Source: Methanomassiliicoccaceae archaeon DOK (GTDB taxonomy: Archaea; Thermoplasmatota; Thermoplasmata; Methanomassiliicoccales; Methanomethylophilaceae). From it: 64,000 bases of DNA. The notes beneath the pieces are model-generated. The model did no database searches. It was not told the DNA's origin and saw nothing but the letters and a program-made list of their open reading frames with translations. Within the stretch, counting starts at the first letter, position 1; each line of letters begins with the position of its first letter. The stretch is taken from the NCBI GenBank assembly GCA_009911715.1, contig CP047880.1:1364001-1428000 (forward strand), in the 5' to 3' direction. Shown here piece after piece: positions 45,297 to 54,041 of the stretch. Both the position numbers and the translations under genes were made by a program.

Positions 45297-45818
45297 ATGG
45301 AGGAACTTAGATTTCCATGGAACGACAGGGAGGGTCTGCTCTACGGCGGCATCATCGCCGGGATCACCGCCTATCTGATGGTCCTCTTCAACATGAGCAG
45401 GGCCATCGGGGACTTCAAGCCCGAATACCTGTATCAGACGATCCCGACGTACATCGTCGCCTGGGTCGTGGTCATGCTACTCATGACGTTCGTGGTCGGG
45501 AGGATCTCGGACCGTGCGATAGGCAGGTACCTCCTGCCGTCCGACAGCGCCAACGCGAGGATCCTGGCGAACATCGTCGTCTGCGTGTTCTGCATGTCGA
45601 TGATCATGTCTGCACTCGGGCCCGTCATCGGGACCGTGGTGGGAGGGAACCTGAACTTCGATCAGGTCCTCAGATGGCCCTACAACTGGCCGTACAACTT
45701 CTGCGTGGCGTTCATGATCGGGCTCATAATCGCCCAGCCTGCGGCCAGGGCCGTGATGAAGAGGATCCACATCCGCAGACTTGAGGCGACGAGATCCGGA
45801 GGTGCCACCGATGAGTGA
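45297..45818 (+). CDS. Four-TM membrane protein
   Basis: This 173-aa integral membrane protein has hydrophobic segments GGIIAGITAYLMVLFNM, TYIVAWVVVMLLMTFVVG, NIVVCVFCMSMIMSALGPV and NFCVAFMIGLIIAQPAARAV, and an Arg-rich cytoplasmic C-terminus. It loosely resembles DUF2798-like proteins. GGAGG at 45286-45290 with 6-nt spacing selects ATG 45297. The 3' end overlaps the kinase-like gene by 8 nt, so the two are translationally coupled. Role unknown. Confidence 0.75.
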   Translation: MEELRFPWNDREGLLYGGIIAGITAYLMVLFNMSRAIGDFKPEYLYQTIPTYIVAWVVVMLLMTFVVGRISDRAIGRYLLPSDSANARILANIVVCVFCMSMIMSALGPVIGTVVGGNLNFDQVLRWPYNWPYNFCVAFMIGLIIAQPAARAVMKRIHIRRLEATRSGGATDE

Positions 45819-46389
45819 CCTGATAATCACGATAGGCAGGGAGAACGGCAGCGGAGGCCGCGAGGTCGGCCGCATAGTCGCGGACATGCTGGGAGTGAAG
45901 TGCTACGACCGCGAGATCGTGGAGGCCACAGCAAGGAACGCCGGGGTCAGCGTGGAGGAGGTCGAGAGGTCCGAGGAGAGCAGACGCCGCTCCCCGCTAT
46001 ACTTCGGCGGGATACCCTCATCCAATCCCATGTTCGAGGAGCAGTCCGAGACGATCAGATCGCTCGCATCGAACGGACCGTGCGTGTTCGTGGGGAGATG
46101 CGCCGACTACGTCCTCCGGGACAAGAACAATGTCATCAACGTCTTCGTCACCGCACCGATGCCCGACCGCATCAGACGCTCGACGTCGAGAAACGGGATA
46201 TCCGAGGCGGATGCCGAGGAGAGGGTGAGGAGGAAGGACGCGGAGCGCGCGGAGTACTACCGCCGCTACACCGGCCGCATCTGGGGGTCCGTATCGAACT
46301 ACGACATCTCCGTCAACACAGGCAGGATCGGCACCGAGAACAGCGCGAGGCTCATCGTCGAGTACATCGACATGTGCAGAATGGACTGA
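45811..46389 (+). CDS. Cytidylate kinase-like protein
   Basis: This 192-aa P-loop kinase is of the cytidylate-kinase-like (PF13189-type) family. Near the N-terminus it has IITIGRENGSGGREVGRIVA (P-loop variant) and CYDREIVEATARNAGVS; CVFVGRCADYVLRDKNNVIN follows in the middle. SD CGGAGGTG at 45797-45804 selects ATG 45811. The canonical CMP kinase of archaea is different, so its substrate is uncertain. Overlap with the upstream membrane protein suggests a functional pair. Confidence 0.85.
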   Translation: MSDLIITIGRENGSGGREVGRIVADMLGVKCYDREIVEATARNAGVSVEEVERSEESRRRSPLYFGGIPSSNPMFEEQSETIRSLASNGPCVFVGRCADYVLRDKNNVINVFVTAPMPDRIRRSTSRNGISEADAEERVRRKDAERAEYYRRYTGRIWGSVSNYDISVNTGRIGTENSARLIVEYIDMCRMD

Positions 46390-46410
46390 GGTCCATCGAA
46401 CAACCGCCCT

Positions 46411-46428
46411 CGGCACCTATACGTGCCG
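46411..46428 (+). terminator. Terminator after the kinase-like gene
   Basis: CGGCAC, loop CTATAC, GTGCCG with extra G/C pairing outside, then CATCATTCTTTTCCC. It lies 22 nt past the stop. The stretch to 46622 holds no gene I can support. Confidence 0.55.
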
Positions 46429-46602
46429 GGGGCCCCATCATTCTTTTCCCAGACCCCGGAACGGCCGGGACACATTCTCTTTCACTCCCCTCATCGACGC
46501 GGTTACATCCTGCCCACATGACCGCGGGAAACCGTAGAGGACCACACGTGCACCTGTGGATCGGATGACGGCGTTATGGAAGCGGAGAGGGTCGAAGGGA
46601 AA

Positions 46603-46643
46603 CAAAACAAAAAAACTGAGACCACAGGGGGATCACCCCTGTG
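46603..46643 (-). terminator. Terminator of the mcr operon
   Basis: On the minus strand CACAGGGG, 5-nt loop, CCCCTGTG (46623-46643) is followed by CAGTTTTTTTGTTTTG (about 46606-46618). The 8-bp stem with a long T-run begins 20 nt past the last operon gene and is the best terminator in the window. Confidence 0.85.
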
Positions 46644-46663
46644 TAAGAGGTTTGAGTTAGCGT

Positions 46664-46951
46664 TTATCCGCCTCCAGAGGGCATCATCTCGGAGATGTCG
46701 ACTTCCTGTGTCTCCCGCTTGATGTCCTCGATGGACTTCATCTGTCCACGCTCGGACACCTTGCGTTCCTTGAAGGAGACCTCGATGTACTCCGACGGAT
46801 CCGCGGGGATCAGGGTCGTGGCGTCGTAGTAGAGGTCGGTGAAGTCCAGTTTGACCCAGACCCTCCCGTCCTTCTCCTGGACGTCAGTCACCTTGCCCAC
46901 AGTGGAAGTGGGGGTGTACTTCAGCAGGTCGCCAACCTTCAACGAGATCAT
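46664..46951 (-). CDS. DUF2098 protein, last gene of the mcr operon
   Basis: This 95-aa protein begins [20 protein letters not shown] and contains [20 protein letters not shown], an SH3-like barrel pattern typical of the methanogen DUF2098 family. The acidic C-terminal tail ends MMPSGGG. Its ATG overlaps the mcrA stop (ATGA), so it is translated with McrA. A binding or assembly role for MCR is plausible from this coupling, but the family is uncharacterised. Confidence 0.8.
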   Translation of the reverse strand: MISLKVGDLLKYTPTSTVGKVTDVQEKDGRVWVKLDFTDLYYDATTLIPADPSEYIEVSFKERKVSERGQMKSIEDIKRETQEVDISEMMPSGGG

Positions 46952-48606
46952 CCCTTGATGACTGCGCTTCTCTCTCCGGCGGGCTGGAACTCCCTGAGAG
47001 CTCCACGTCCGATCTCCTTCGTCACGTTGGCGAAGTCGAAGACCAGAGCGGGGTCAGCGAAGGCGACCCTCACGAACGGGTTGGCGGTGAAGGCGTCTCC
47101 GCGAGCGACGTGGGCCGCCTTGGGGATACCGGTGTATCCGGACAGGTGACCGACGTTCATGGCGTAGTTGGGGTAGTTGGGTCCACGGACCTCCATGGGG
47201 AGACCCTCATCAGACCTGTAGGCGAACGAGTTGGCGGAACCGCACTGGTCCTGGAGGTCGAATCCGTAGAATCCGAGCCTTCCGGTCCTCTCTTTGTGCT
47301 GGAGCATGGAGAGGTACCAGCAGTTCAGACCGCAGTCGGCAACTCCAGTGGCCATAGCTCCGGCGATACCGGTGGCGGCAGCGGAGACGGTGGCCCTCTG
47401 GGATCCTCCGAAGTGGGTCTCCATGACGGCGGGGTAGCGCTCGTACATCTCGAGGGCGTAGGCGTTGACATCGTCACCGAGTTTGATGAGCTCATCCATG
47501 TTGGTGGGGTCCAGTTTGCAGAATCCTCCGTACCTGGATTTGATCTGGTCGATGGCGTAGTAGACGTAGTCCTCGAGGATGTTGTCGGTGTACGCAGCGG
47601 TGGCGTACTGGGTGAATCCGACTCCACCGGACATGTATCCACCGAGGTAGACCTGGTCGAAGACAGCGGCTCCGAGGGCGACAGCCTCGAGGGCGGCGCG
47701 TCCGGGGTCGTCGGGGTAGACACGGTCGGACTGAGCGATATCAGCCATGTATCCGAAGGGAATTCCTCCGGGCTCGTTGGGTCCCCTTGCACGCCTGGCG
47801 GGCATCATGGTTCCCATGGCGAGGGACTGGTGTTTGGCGGAGTACGCGAAGTCAGCGATGGCGGCCTCTCCGGCTGCGAGTTTGTAGGCGGAGATGAAAG
47901 CCATGGAGATCTGCATGGCGGCATGCCTGGAGACGGTAGCTCCATCCATGAGCCTTCCGACGATGGTGGGCACACGGACAGCCTGCATGAGGGTCTTTCC
48001 GATTGCTTTCTTCAGCTGCTCGGCCTGCTCGGCGGGGAACAGTTTGTTGATGTCGATGACGAACCTGGGGTCGATCTCGTCGATGAGCTCGTCGTCTCCG
48101 GAGTAGACTTTGACGTAGGAGTCCCAGACGAGGGCAGGGTTGACCTCGGCCATGTGCTCCTGAACGACAGCTCCACCGGGCATGGTGTGGTTGACGGTCT
48201 CGAGGTAGGTGTTGATGGTCTCAGGTGTGACCTCTTTTCCGAGCCTCCTCTCGATTGTCTGGTGAGGGGAGTCCAGTCCGACGAGGATGGTCCTCCTGAT
48301 GTCGTCCCAGGCCTGCTGGATAGCGCAGTTGTTGACGCAGTGCAGGTCATCGGCCTCGGCGAAGATGTCGGTGTGGGACAGCTGGTAGGGCATCCAGCTC
48401 CTCTGTCCGAGAGGAACTCCGATGTCCTCGTTCATCATGGGGATGCCACGTTTCTTGGCGATCTCCATGGCGGAGTTCTGGAACTCTACCTTGGACTTCG
48501 ACTGTTTCCATCCACCATAGCAGTAGTACTTGGTGGTCATGTCGGTGGGCTCTTCTTTGAACTTCTTTTTGCATGCTTCCATGAACAGCTTCTCTTTTCC
48601 TGCCAT
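46948..48606 (-). CDS. mcrA: Methyl-coenzyme M reductase subunit alpha
   Basis: This is a 552-aa subunit with the F430/substrate channel; MCR reduces methyl-CoM with CoB to methane. Recognisable regions are [29 protein letters not shown] (the methyl-His site), [18 protein letters not shown], and [20 protein letters not shown], which contains the Gly converted to thioglycine. ATG 48606 ([11 protein letters not shown]) is chosen with GGGAGAGTG about 8 nt upstream; an in-frame GTG at 48615 overlaps that SD. Order in the operon is mcrB-D-G-A. Confidence 0.97.
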   Translation of the reverse strand: MAGKEKLFMEACKKKFKEEPTDMTTKYYCYGGWKQSKSKVEFQNSAMEIAKKRGIPMMNEDIGVPLGQRSWMPYQLSHTDIFAEADDLHCVNNCAIQQAWDDIRRTILVGLDSPHQTIERRLGKEVTPETINTYLETVNHTMPGGAVVQEHMAEVNPALVWDSYVKVYSGDDELIDEIDPRFVIDINKLFPAEQAEQLKKAIGKTLMQAVRVPTIVGRLMDGATVSRHAAMQISMAFISAYKLAAGEAAIADFAYSAKHQSLAMGTMMPARRARGPNEPGGIPFGYMADIAQSDRVYPDDPGRAALEAVALGAAVFDQVYLGGYMSGGVGFTQYATAAYTDNILEDYVYYAIDQIKSRYGGFCKLDPTNMDELIKLGDDVNAYALEMYERYPAVMETHFGGSQRATVSAAATGIAGAMATGVADCGLNCWYLSMLQHKERTGRLGFYGFDLQDQCGSANSFAYRSDEGLPMEVRGPNYPNYAMNVGHLSGYTGIPKAAHVARGDAFTANPFVRVAFADPALVFDFANVTKEIGRGALREFQPAGERSAVIKG

Positions 48607-48611
48607 GGTAA

Positions 48612-49388
48612 TCACTCTCCCTTAACCTTCCAGGGCTGGTATCCGCCCAGGGTCCTCAGCTTGTGGATCCTGAGTCCGTACATGGTGACCTCTTTGTCGT
48701 CCCTCATGTCGACACCATCGGCTCTGAAAATGGTGGTCCTCTTCTTCAGGTCGGACATTGCGGCGGGCTTGCCGACGGAGATCCTCCTGTCGAGGGGGAT
48801 GGCGACCTGGTCTTTCACATAGACGACCTCTTTCTTCTGGTCGTCCCAAACGTACCTCTGCCAGCCGTCGAACATCAGTCCGTGCTCGTCGAGACGGCAG
48901 GCGTGTCCGTGAACGGTTGCTCCCCTGATTCCGGTGAGGGCGGGGTCGAAGGTCTCGTTGTCGATCATCTCTTTGGCCATGACCTCAAGGTCCCTCTCAC
49001 GGACCTCGATGATCTGCCTTCCGGAGAGAGTTCCGGTGTCGACTCCCCTGTACCTGGAGAGGTACATCCAAGCCCTCTGGTAGGGCGAGATGGGGGCGAA
49101 GTAGACGGAGTCGGTGAACTGGATGTACCTGACACGGTCTCCGTGCTTGGCTCCCTCGATGGGGACGACGAGTTTCCTGATGGGGCAGTCGGGCTCCTTT
49201 CCCTCCTCGATTGGGGGGTGGATGGACTTGTAGTCCTCTCCAGGGTTCCTGTGTCCCATGATCCTGACGACGTCATCCATGGCGACGTCGCGAAGTTTCT
49301 TCAGTTTGACTTTCGGGTCCATGTATCTGCGCCTGTTTTTAGCAGGTGTAGTGGTTCCCGGATAGAACTGCCTCTTGTAAGCTGCCAT
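48612..49388 (-). CDS. mcrG: Methyl-coenzyme M reductase subunit gamma
   Basis: This is a 258-aa gamma subunit. It contains [57 protein letters not shown] and [19 protein letters not shown], all typical of McrG. AGGAGTGAAT a few nt upstream supports ATG 49388. It ends 5 nt before the mcrA start. Length matches the family. Confidence 0.97.
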   Translation of the reverse strand: MAAYKRQFYPGTTTPAKNRRRYMDPKVKLKKLRDVAMDDVVRIMGHRNPGEDYKSIHPPIEEGKEPDCPIRKLVVPIEGAKHGDRVRYIQFTDSVYFAPISPYQRAWMYLSRYRGVDTGTLSGRQIIEVRERDLEVMAKEMIDNETFDPALTGIRGATVHGHACRLDEHGLMFDGWQRYVWDDQKKEVVYVKDQVAIPLDRRISVGKPAAMSDLKKRTTIFRADGVDMRDDKEVTMYGLRIHKLRTLGGYQPWKVKGE

Positions 49389-49389
49389 T

Positions 49390-49830
49390 TTATTCACTCC
49401 TGTAATCATGAAGCGTGGGCTTGTATTTCGAGTACCTTCCAACCTGAAGCGTGTAACCGTGCTCTATGGTCGCGTTGCACGCCTCTTTGATCTCCTCCAG
49501 CCTCTTGTCCAGAGTCTCCTCGTCCTCGACATCCAGCTCAATGTAGAACCCTCCGACCAGGTAGCGGAGCTCGACCTCCTGACCTCCAACGTGGATCACC
49601 TTGCGCTCTGAGTGATTGTTGGGAAGGCCCTTGCCAGGTCCGCTGTTGATCGTCTTGGGAAGGCTCTCGCCGGTCATGTTGATCTGCCTGATGTTCGGGA
49701 TGATGTCCAGTGCGTTGAGCACCTTCTCGGTCGTCTCCGCGCTGAGCAGGCGGTTCGTGAGGATCTGGACCTCCGGGAGCGGTACCCCGGCGTAGTCGGC
49801 TGCGGGAGCGGATTTACTCGTCATACTCAT
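49390..49830 (-). CDS. mcrD: Methyl-coenzyme M reductase operon protein D
   Basis: This is a 146-aa McrD family member, an assembly factor that binds apo-MCR rather than a catalytic subunit. Segments seen: QILTNRLLSAETTEKVLNAL, GPGKGLPNNHSERKVIHV, LRYLVGGFYIELDVEDEET. It may start at ATG 49830 or 49824; GTGAGG is placed better for 49824. It lies between mcrB and mcrG with spacings of 1-3 nt. Confidence 0.94.
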   Translation of the reverse strand: MSMTSKSAPAADYAGVPLPEVQILTNRLLSAETTEKVLNALDIIPNIRQINMTGESLPKTINSGPGKGLPNNHSERKVIHVGGQEVELRYLVGGFYIELDVEDEETLDKRLEEIKEACNATIEHGYTLQVGRYSKYKPTLHDYRSE

Positions 49831-49833
49831 GCC

Positions 49834-51168
49834 TCACAGTTTCTTCTTCACCTTCTTGGCCTCGGCAGCGACGTACTGCATGGGCTTGCTGAACTCTTCG
49901 ATGTCTCCGAAGACCTCTTTGAAGAGACCGGATGTAGCCTCAGCGGAGAAGGTCTGGGTTCCGCCGTCCAGGCAGTTTCCTGCGGTGATGGCGGGAATCA
50001 CGACGCCCTTGGCGTGCCTGGTAACGACGTGGTTTCCGTGGAACAGACCGGGTCCGCCTCCACCGTAGATGGAGTGGGAGAAGAAGGACATTCCAACTCC
50101 GACACCCTCGGCCCTTCCGTAGTCGACACCGGGAAGTCCGGACTCGTGCTCGAGAAGATCGTTGTAGTACAGGATGGTACTGGGAACACCCTGGGCAGCC
50201 CTGGCGGCTCCGACGTTGACCATAACGGCGGCAACCATTCCGGCGGCGGCGTAGGCGTTCCATTTCGGAAGGTCGTCGGTGGTGTAGACCTTGTATCCGC
50301 TGGGCAGGGTCTCTTTCACGCGGATGACTCCGTCGTCGATGGCCCTTCCCATCAGAGACTCGATAACGGTTCCGACGGTTCCGGTCTTTCCGTTCTTTTT
50401 GACGAGGGAGTAGACCATGTTGTTGGCGTTGAGTCCCTCGTAGGCGAGAGAGAGCAGAGCGCCCCTCTCGAAGTTGCCGATGGTGTCTCCCATCTCGTAG
50501 GATCCGCACTGCTCGAAGATGGCGGAGAGGGCGGTTCCCTGCATGGCGTTCCTGTTGACAAGAGAGACAACGTGGTTGGCCATGATGTTCCTCAGGGCGA
50601 ATCCGGCTCCCTCGTTGTTCTGGGGGACCTCGAGGATGGATTTGACGTTGGCGCCCTGGAATGTGATGGTCTGGGGGTACCTTCCCCAAACGGCGGCTTT
50701 GACCATGTTGGCTTTGTACATCGGAACGTCGAAGGTGTCGATGATGGCCTCGGTGGTCGCGGCGGCGGTGACGGTGAATCCGGTTGTGTACTCGACACCG
50801 GCGTTCATCCTGTCCTCGGGGACGATGACGACCAGGTTCTTTCCGCCAGATTTCACTTTGACGACAGTGTCGTCTCCGTCGTAGACCTGAACTGCGTTCT
50901 TGACGATCTCGGCGATCTTGTCCGCGTTCTCGACGAGAGGGATGTCGATCTCCTTTCCCTTGATGACAACTCCGCCTCCGGTCATGGAGCCGGTCTTGAG
51001 GGCTTTCTCGATGCCGGCCAGGTTGACGGCGACGGTCCTCTTTGTCAGGGACACGATCTTCTTGATCGCGTTGTTGCGCAGCGGACTGATGGCTTCGAGC
51101 GGAACGTCTTTAGCGATGCGTTTGCCGCAGTCGTCATACAAGTCAACTACGTCCTCGTATTTTGGCAT
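49834..51168 (-). CDS. mcrB: Methyl-coenzyme M reductase subunit beta
   Basis: This is the 444-aa beta subunit. It starts [18 protein letters not shown] and contains [40 protein letters not shown] and [20 protein letters not shown], typical McrB. A very strong SD AAGGAGGT is 5 nt before ATG 51168. It is first in the operon, with a hairpin-bearing leader of about 50-55 nt upstream. Confidence 0.97.
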   Translation of the reverse strand: MPKYEDVVDLYDDCGKRIAKDVPLEAISPLRNNAIKKIVSLTKRTVAVNLAGIEKALKTGSMTGGGVVIKGKEIDIPLVENADKIAEIVKNAVQVYDGDDTVVKVKSGGKNLVVIVPEDRMNAGVEYTTGFTVTAAATTEAIIDTFDVPMYKANMVKAAVWGRYPQTITFQGANVKSILEVPQNNEGAGFALRNIMANHVVSLVNRNAMQGTALSAIFEQCGSYEMGDTIGNFERGALLSLAYEGLNANNMVYSLVKKNGKTGTVGTVIESLMGRAIDDGVIRVKETLPSGYKVYTTDDLPKWNAYAAAGMVAAVMVNVGAARAAQGVPSTILYYNDLLEHESGLPGVDYGRAEGVGVGMSFFSHSIYGGGGPGLFHGNHVVTRHAKGVVIPAITAGNCLDGGTQTFSAEATSGLFKEVFGDIEEFSKPMQYVAAEAKKVKKKL

Positions 51169-51190
51169 TTCATACCTCCTTGTTCATTTT

Positions 51191-51252
51191 GCCGGCCCTT
51201 TCGGACCGGGCATCCCCTTGCAGTCGGTATAACCTGCTTTCTGAATATAAAA
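51191..51252 (-). promoter_or_regulatory. mcrB: mcr promoter and hairpin leader
   Basis: The minus strand has TATA GTTTTATATTC (about 51243-51253), a predicted start near 51222 and an imperfect GC hairpin (GCCCGGTCC, AAAG-type loop, GGGCCGGC) at 51191-51212 in the leader, then the SD at 51174-51181. More AT-rich TATA-like elements lie upstream near 51284-51293 and 51345-51356, so several promoters are possible. Confidence 0.6.
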
Positions 51253-51373
51253 CAATGGGAAAAACGGTGTCAAATTGAAGAAAAACGTTATAAATCGGGT
51301 CTCCGGCGGACCCGCGTGTTACCGGATTCCGGTGCTCCGCTTTTAGTTATATTATTTAAAAGTGGGGATGAGC

Positions 51374-51411
51374 CAGCACCATCGCATAACAAAGACACTG
51401 CGATGGTGCTG
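51374..51411 (-). terminator. 13-bp perfect hairpin between DUF169 and mcr
   Basis: CAGCACCATCGCA, 12-nt loop, TGCGATGGTGCTG is the longest perfect stem in the window, about 40 nt past the DUF169 stop. CTTTTAAATAATATAAC follows on the minus strand, so it can terminate DUF169 and insulate the mcr promoter. Confidence 0.6.
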
Positions 51412-51447
51412 TAAGTGATACCAATATGTTTGTGAGTGTTACTGGAC

Positions 51448-52158
51448 TCAGTCGCGCTTGGCCTTGGTCATCACACCAGTCTCGTACTTCCTGAGGTGCT
51501 CGACGAAGTCGGGGATCATGTCGTAGGGGATGCCGGCGGCCATCTCGTCTGCGGCCATCGGTGTCTTCTTCCTGCATCCGAAGCATCCGAGGGAGATGTT
51601 GGGCTTCCCGGTGCATATCGGGACGGCGACGATGTCCTCGCAGGCGCACTGGAACGGGGAAGTGGAGAACTGGACCCTTCCGCCCTCCCTTGCGGTGGCG
51701 AGGGGCACGATCCAGTAGACCCTCTCGGGGATGTCCTCTATGGTGACGACGTCCGGCACGAAGTCCGCGTCCTTGAGGGGGCAGACGACCTCTCCCTCGC
51801 TCTCGAACGGGGGGACCATGCGGTCTCCGATCATCTTGCCGGCGGCTGCGGGGGAGTCGTGCATGCCGATGCCCGCGTGGAACTCCCCGCTGGCGACCTT
51901 CTCGGGGGTGGCGGTCATGTTGAGGGCGGAGCATCCGACCATGCAGTTCTCGGCCTTCAGGGGGAGCTTGAAGGAGGCGCCCTCCCTGGCCTTGAAGATG
52001 GCCTGGCAGTGGCTCATCTGGGCCTCGGGCTCGGTGTATCCCTCGGGCCACGCCTCGCCCCTGCGGACGAGTTTGACGGCGACCGGCTCGCCCCTGAGCT
52101 TCATGATGGTCTTCATGGCCTCAGCGTACTCTCTGTTCTTCTGGAGAATTTCCGACAT
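51448..52158 (-). CDS. DUF169 family protein
   Basis: This 236-aa protein is of the DUF169 family common in methanogens. Cysteines cluster in ENCMVGCSALNMT, SPFQCACEDIV and LGCFGCRKKTPMA, and MSHCQAIFKAREG occurs near residue 48. A TATA (ATATATAG, 52181-52188 on the minus strand) lies about 27 nt before ATG 52158, so the mRNA is leaderless. It stands between the mcr operon and the iron-type importer. Function unproven; Fe-S or corrinoid/metal handling is a guess from the cysteines. Confidence 0.85.
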   Translation of the reverse strand: MSEILQKNREYAEAMKTIMKLRGEPVAVKLVRRGEAWPEGYTEPEAQMSHCQAIFKAREGASFKLPLKAENCMVGCSALNMTATPEKVASGEFHAGIGMHDSPAAAGKMIGDRMVPPFESEGEVVCPLKDADFVPDVVTIEDIPERVYWIVPLATAREGGRVQFSTSPFQCACEDIVAVPICTGKPNISLGCFGCRKKTPMAADEMAAGIPYDMIPDFVEHLRKYETGVMTKAKRD

Positions 52159-52232
52159 GGATGATGGATTCAGGTCCCATCTATATATTGGTTCTAAAGA
52201 AGGTAAGAAGTTTAATGGCGTTAGACCCAGCA

Positions 52233-53003
52233 TCACCAGCGGGCCATGGGACGGATGGGGTCCACGCGGACGTTGCCCGAGCTGACGACCTTCACCTCTG
52301 CCTCCACCCCGTAGACGTCGCGGATCATCTCTTGGGTCAGGACGTCCCGGGGAGCGCCGTGGTCGTACACCTCCCCGTCCCTTATGACGGCTATGCTGTC
52401 CGCGTAGCGGGCGGCGAAGTTGATATCGTGGAGAACCGCCACGATCGTGAGGCCGCGCTCGCGGGTGATCCCGCAGACGGTTTCGAACATCTCCAGCTCC
52501 CTGCGCAGGTCCAGGTTGTTCATAGGCTCGTCGAGCAGCATCAGCTCCGGGTCGGCCACCAGGCACTGGGCTACCATGACCATCTGGCACTGCCCTCCGC
52601 TGAGCTCCCCGAGGTCCCTCGGCGCCAGATCCTCCAGGTGCAGCAGCTCGAGTGCCCCGTAGCACTTCTCGATGTCCTCCTCCGTGACCGAGATGGAGAG
52701 GGTCCTGACACGTCCCAGCAGCATCACCTCCAGCACCGTCGCCCCGACGGTGCGCGGGAGCTCCTGTGACAGATATGCCAGGCTAGGCCCGTCCCTCCTG
52801 CCGGAGAGCAGGTCTTGCCCGTCGAACCTGATCGTCCCGCTGTCCGGCCTGTGCACCCCGGCGACGCACTTGACCAGGGTCGACTTGCCGGCACCGTTCG
52901 GGCCCAGAATCGCCGTGACCCCCTTCCCCATCTCCAGGTCCAGACCGTCCAGCACCCTGCGGTCGCCGTAGGAGAATCCCAGCCCCTCTATCTCCAGGGT
53001 CAT
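52233..53003 (-). CDS. Iron/siderophore-type ABC importer, ATP-binding subunit
   Basis: This 256-aa ATPase of the FepC/BtuD group has LGPNGAGKSTLVKCVAGV (Walker A), GELSGGQCQMVMVAQCLVA (signature), LMLLDEPMNNLDLR (Walker B) and IVAVLHDINFAARYADSIA (switch His). The ATG overlaps the permease stop (ATGA). It works with the permease and binding protein in the same operon. The ligand may be Fe3+-siderophore, heme or cobamide; TTAGG boxes favour iron. Confidence 0.92.
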   Translation of the reverse strand: MTLEIEGLGFSYGDRRVLDGLDLEMGKGVTAILGPNGAGKSTLVKCVAGVHRPDSGTIRFDGQDLLSGRRDGPSLAYLSQELPRTVGATVLEVMLLGRVRTLSISVTEEDIEKCYGALELLHLEDLAPRDLGELSGGQCQMVMVAQCLVADPELMLLDEPMNNLDLRRELEMFETVCGITRERGLTIVAVLHDINFAARYADSIAVIRDGEVYDHGAPRDVLTQEMIRDVYGVEAEVKVVSSGNVRVDPIRPMARW

Positions 53004-54037
53004 ACCGGCGCCCTCCTCTTCGACAGTATCAGGTACAGGAAGAACGGCACGCCCACCAGGGATGTGATGACCCCTATCGGCATCGAGATCCCCGCACCCT
53101 TGATTATCACAGCTGCGGCGAGCAGGAAGACCGCCCCGCATAGGGCGGACATCGGCAGGAGGAACCTCTGGTCGTCCCCCACCAGTATCCTGGCCACGTG
53201 GGGTCCGACGAGACCGACGAACCCTATCGTCCCCGTGAAGCTCACGGCGGTCGCCGTGAGGACCGAGATCCCCAGGATCATGTTCCTCCTCAGCTTGGAC
53301 ACGTCTATGCCGAGACTGTAGACCTTGGCGTCGCCCAGCTTGAGCGCGGAGAGCTTCCAGAGGTTCGACGCGAAGAGGGCGCCGACCAGGAGGACCACCA
53401 GCAGCATGACGAGGACGTAGTCCATGTTGACGTACCTAGAGACGCTGCCGAACATCCAGAACGAGATCGATGCGGATGCGTCGCTTCCCGCCAGCACCTG
53501 CACCGCGTTCACCAGCGCCTGGAACAGGAACAGCAGGGCCACACCCGTGAGCACGATCGTGGTCCTGCTGGAGGACCGCCTCATCGCGACGCCGTATATC
53601 ATCATGCACGCGGCCATAGCGCACACGAAGGCGCACACTATCGTGGCGTACCCGCCGAGGATCTCGGAACCCCAGCCGAACCCTATCACCAGGGACGCAC
53701 CGAAGGCCGCCGACATCGATATTCCCAGGGTGTACGGCTCCGCCAGGGGGTTGTTCAGGATGGTCTGCATCTCCGCCCCGGCCATGCCCAGGGCGACACC
53801 CGTGAGAAGCGCGAAGCAGCTCTCCGGCACGCGGTAGCTCCACACCGTGTTCCTCAGACCGGTGGTCGCCGAACCGGGGTCGAAAAGCGTTTGGAGGGCC
53901 TCAGACGGGCTCCATCTCATGAAGAACGTTGTGTTCACAATGAAGAGGACGACGGCCGCCGCTACCATGGCCAGAACTATGGCCTTCCTGCGGCGGACCA
54001 TTCCCCTGTATATCGACTGCCCGACCGAGGCCCCCAT
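53000..54037 (-). CDS. Iron/siderophore-type ABC importer, permease (FecCD)
   Basis: This 345-aa permease of the FecCD/BtuC family has 9-10 TM helices. Key segments are GVALGMAGAEMQTILNNPLA and EPYTLGISMSAAFGASLVIG (hallmark of the family), with the coupling region GFVGLVGPHVARILVGDDQR near 260. It lies 4 nt from the binding-protein gene and overlaps the ATPase. One permease subunit is encoded, so it should work as a homodimer. Confidence 0.94.
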   Translation of the reverse strand: MGASVGQSIYRGMVRRRKAIVLAMVAAAVVLFIVNTTFFMRWSPSEALQTLFDPGSATTGLRNTVWSYRVPESCFALLTGVALGMAGAEMQTILNNPLAEPYTLGISMSAAFGASLVIGFGWGSEILGGYATIVCAFVCAMAACMMIYGVAMRRSSSRTTIVLTGVALLFLFQALVNAVQVLAGSDASASISFWMFGSVSRYVNMDYVLVMLLVVLLVGALFASNLWKLSALKLGDAKVYSLGIDVSKLRRNMILGISVLTATAVSFTGTIGFVGLVGPHVARILVGDDQRFLLPMSALCGAVFLLAAAVIIKGAGISMPIGVITSLVGVPFFLYLILSKRRAPV

Positions 54038-54041
54038 CGTC

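Noticed and set aside
47110-48822. Long open frame opposite mcrA
   Set aside because: Antisense to a fully recognisable McrA; the translated product is low-complexity Gly/Asp/Val/Leu/His.
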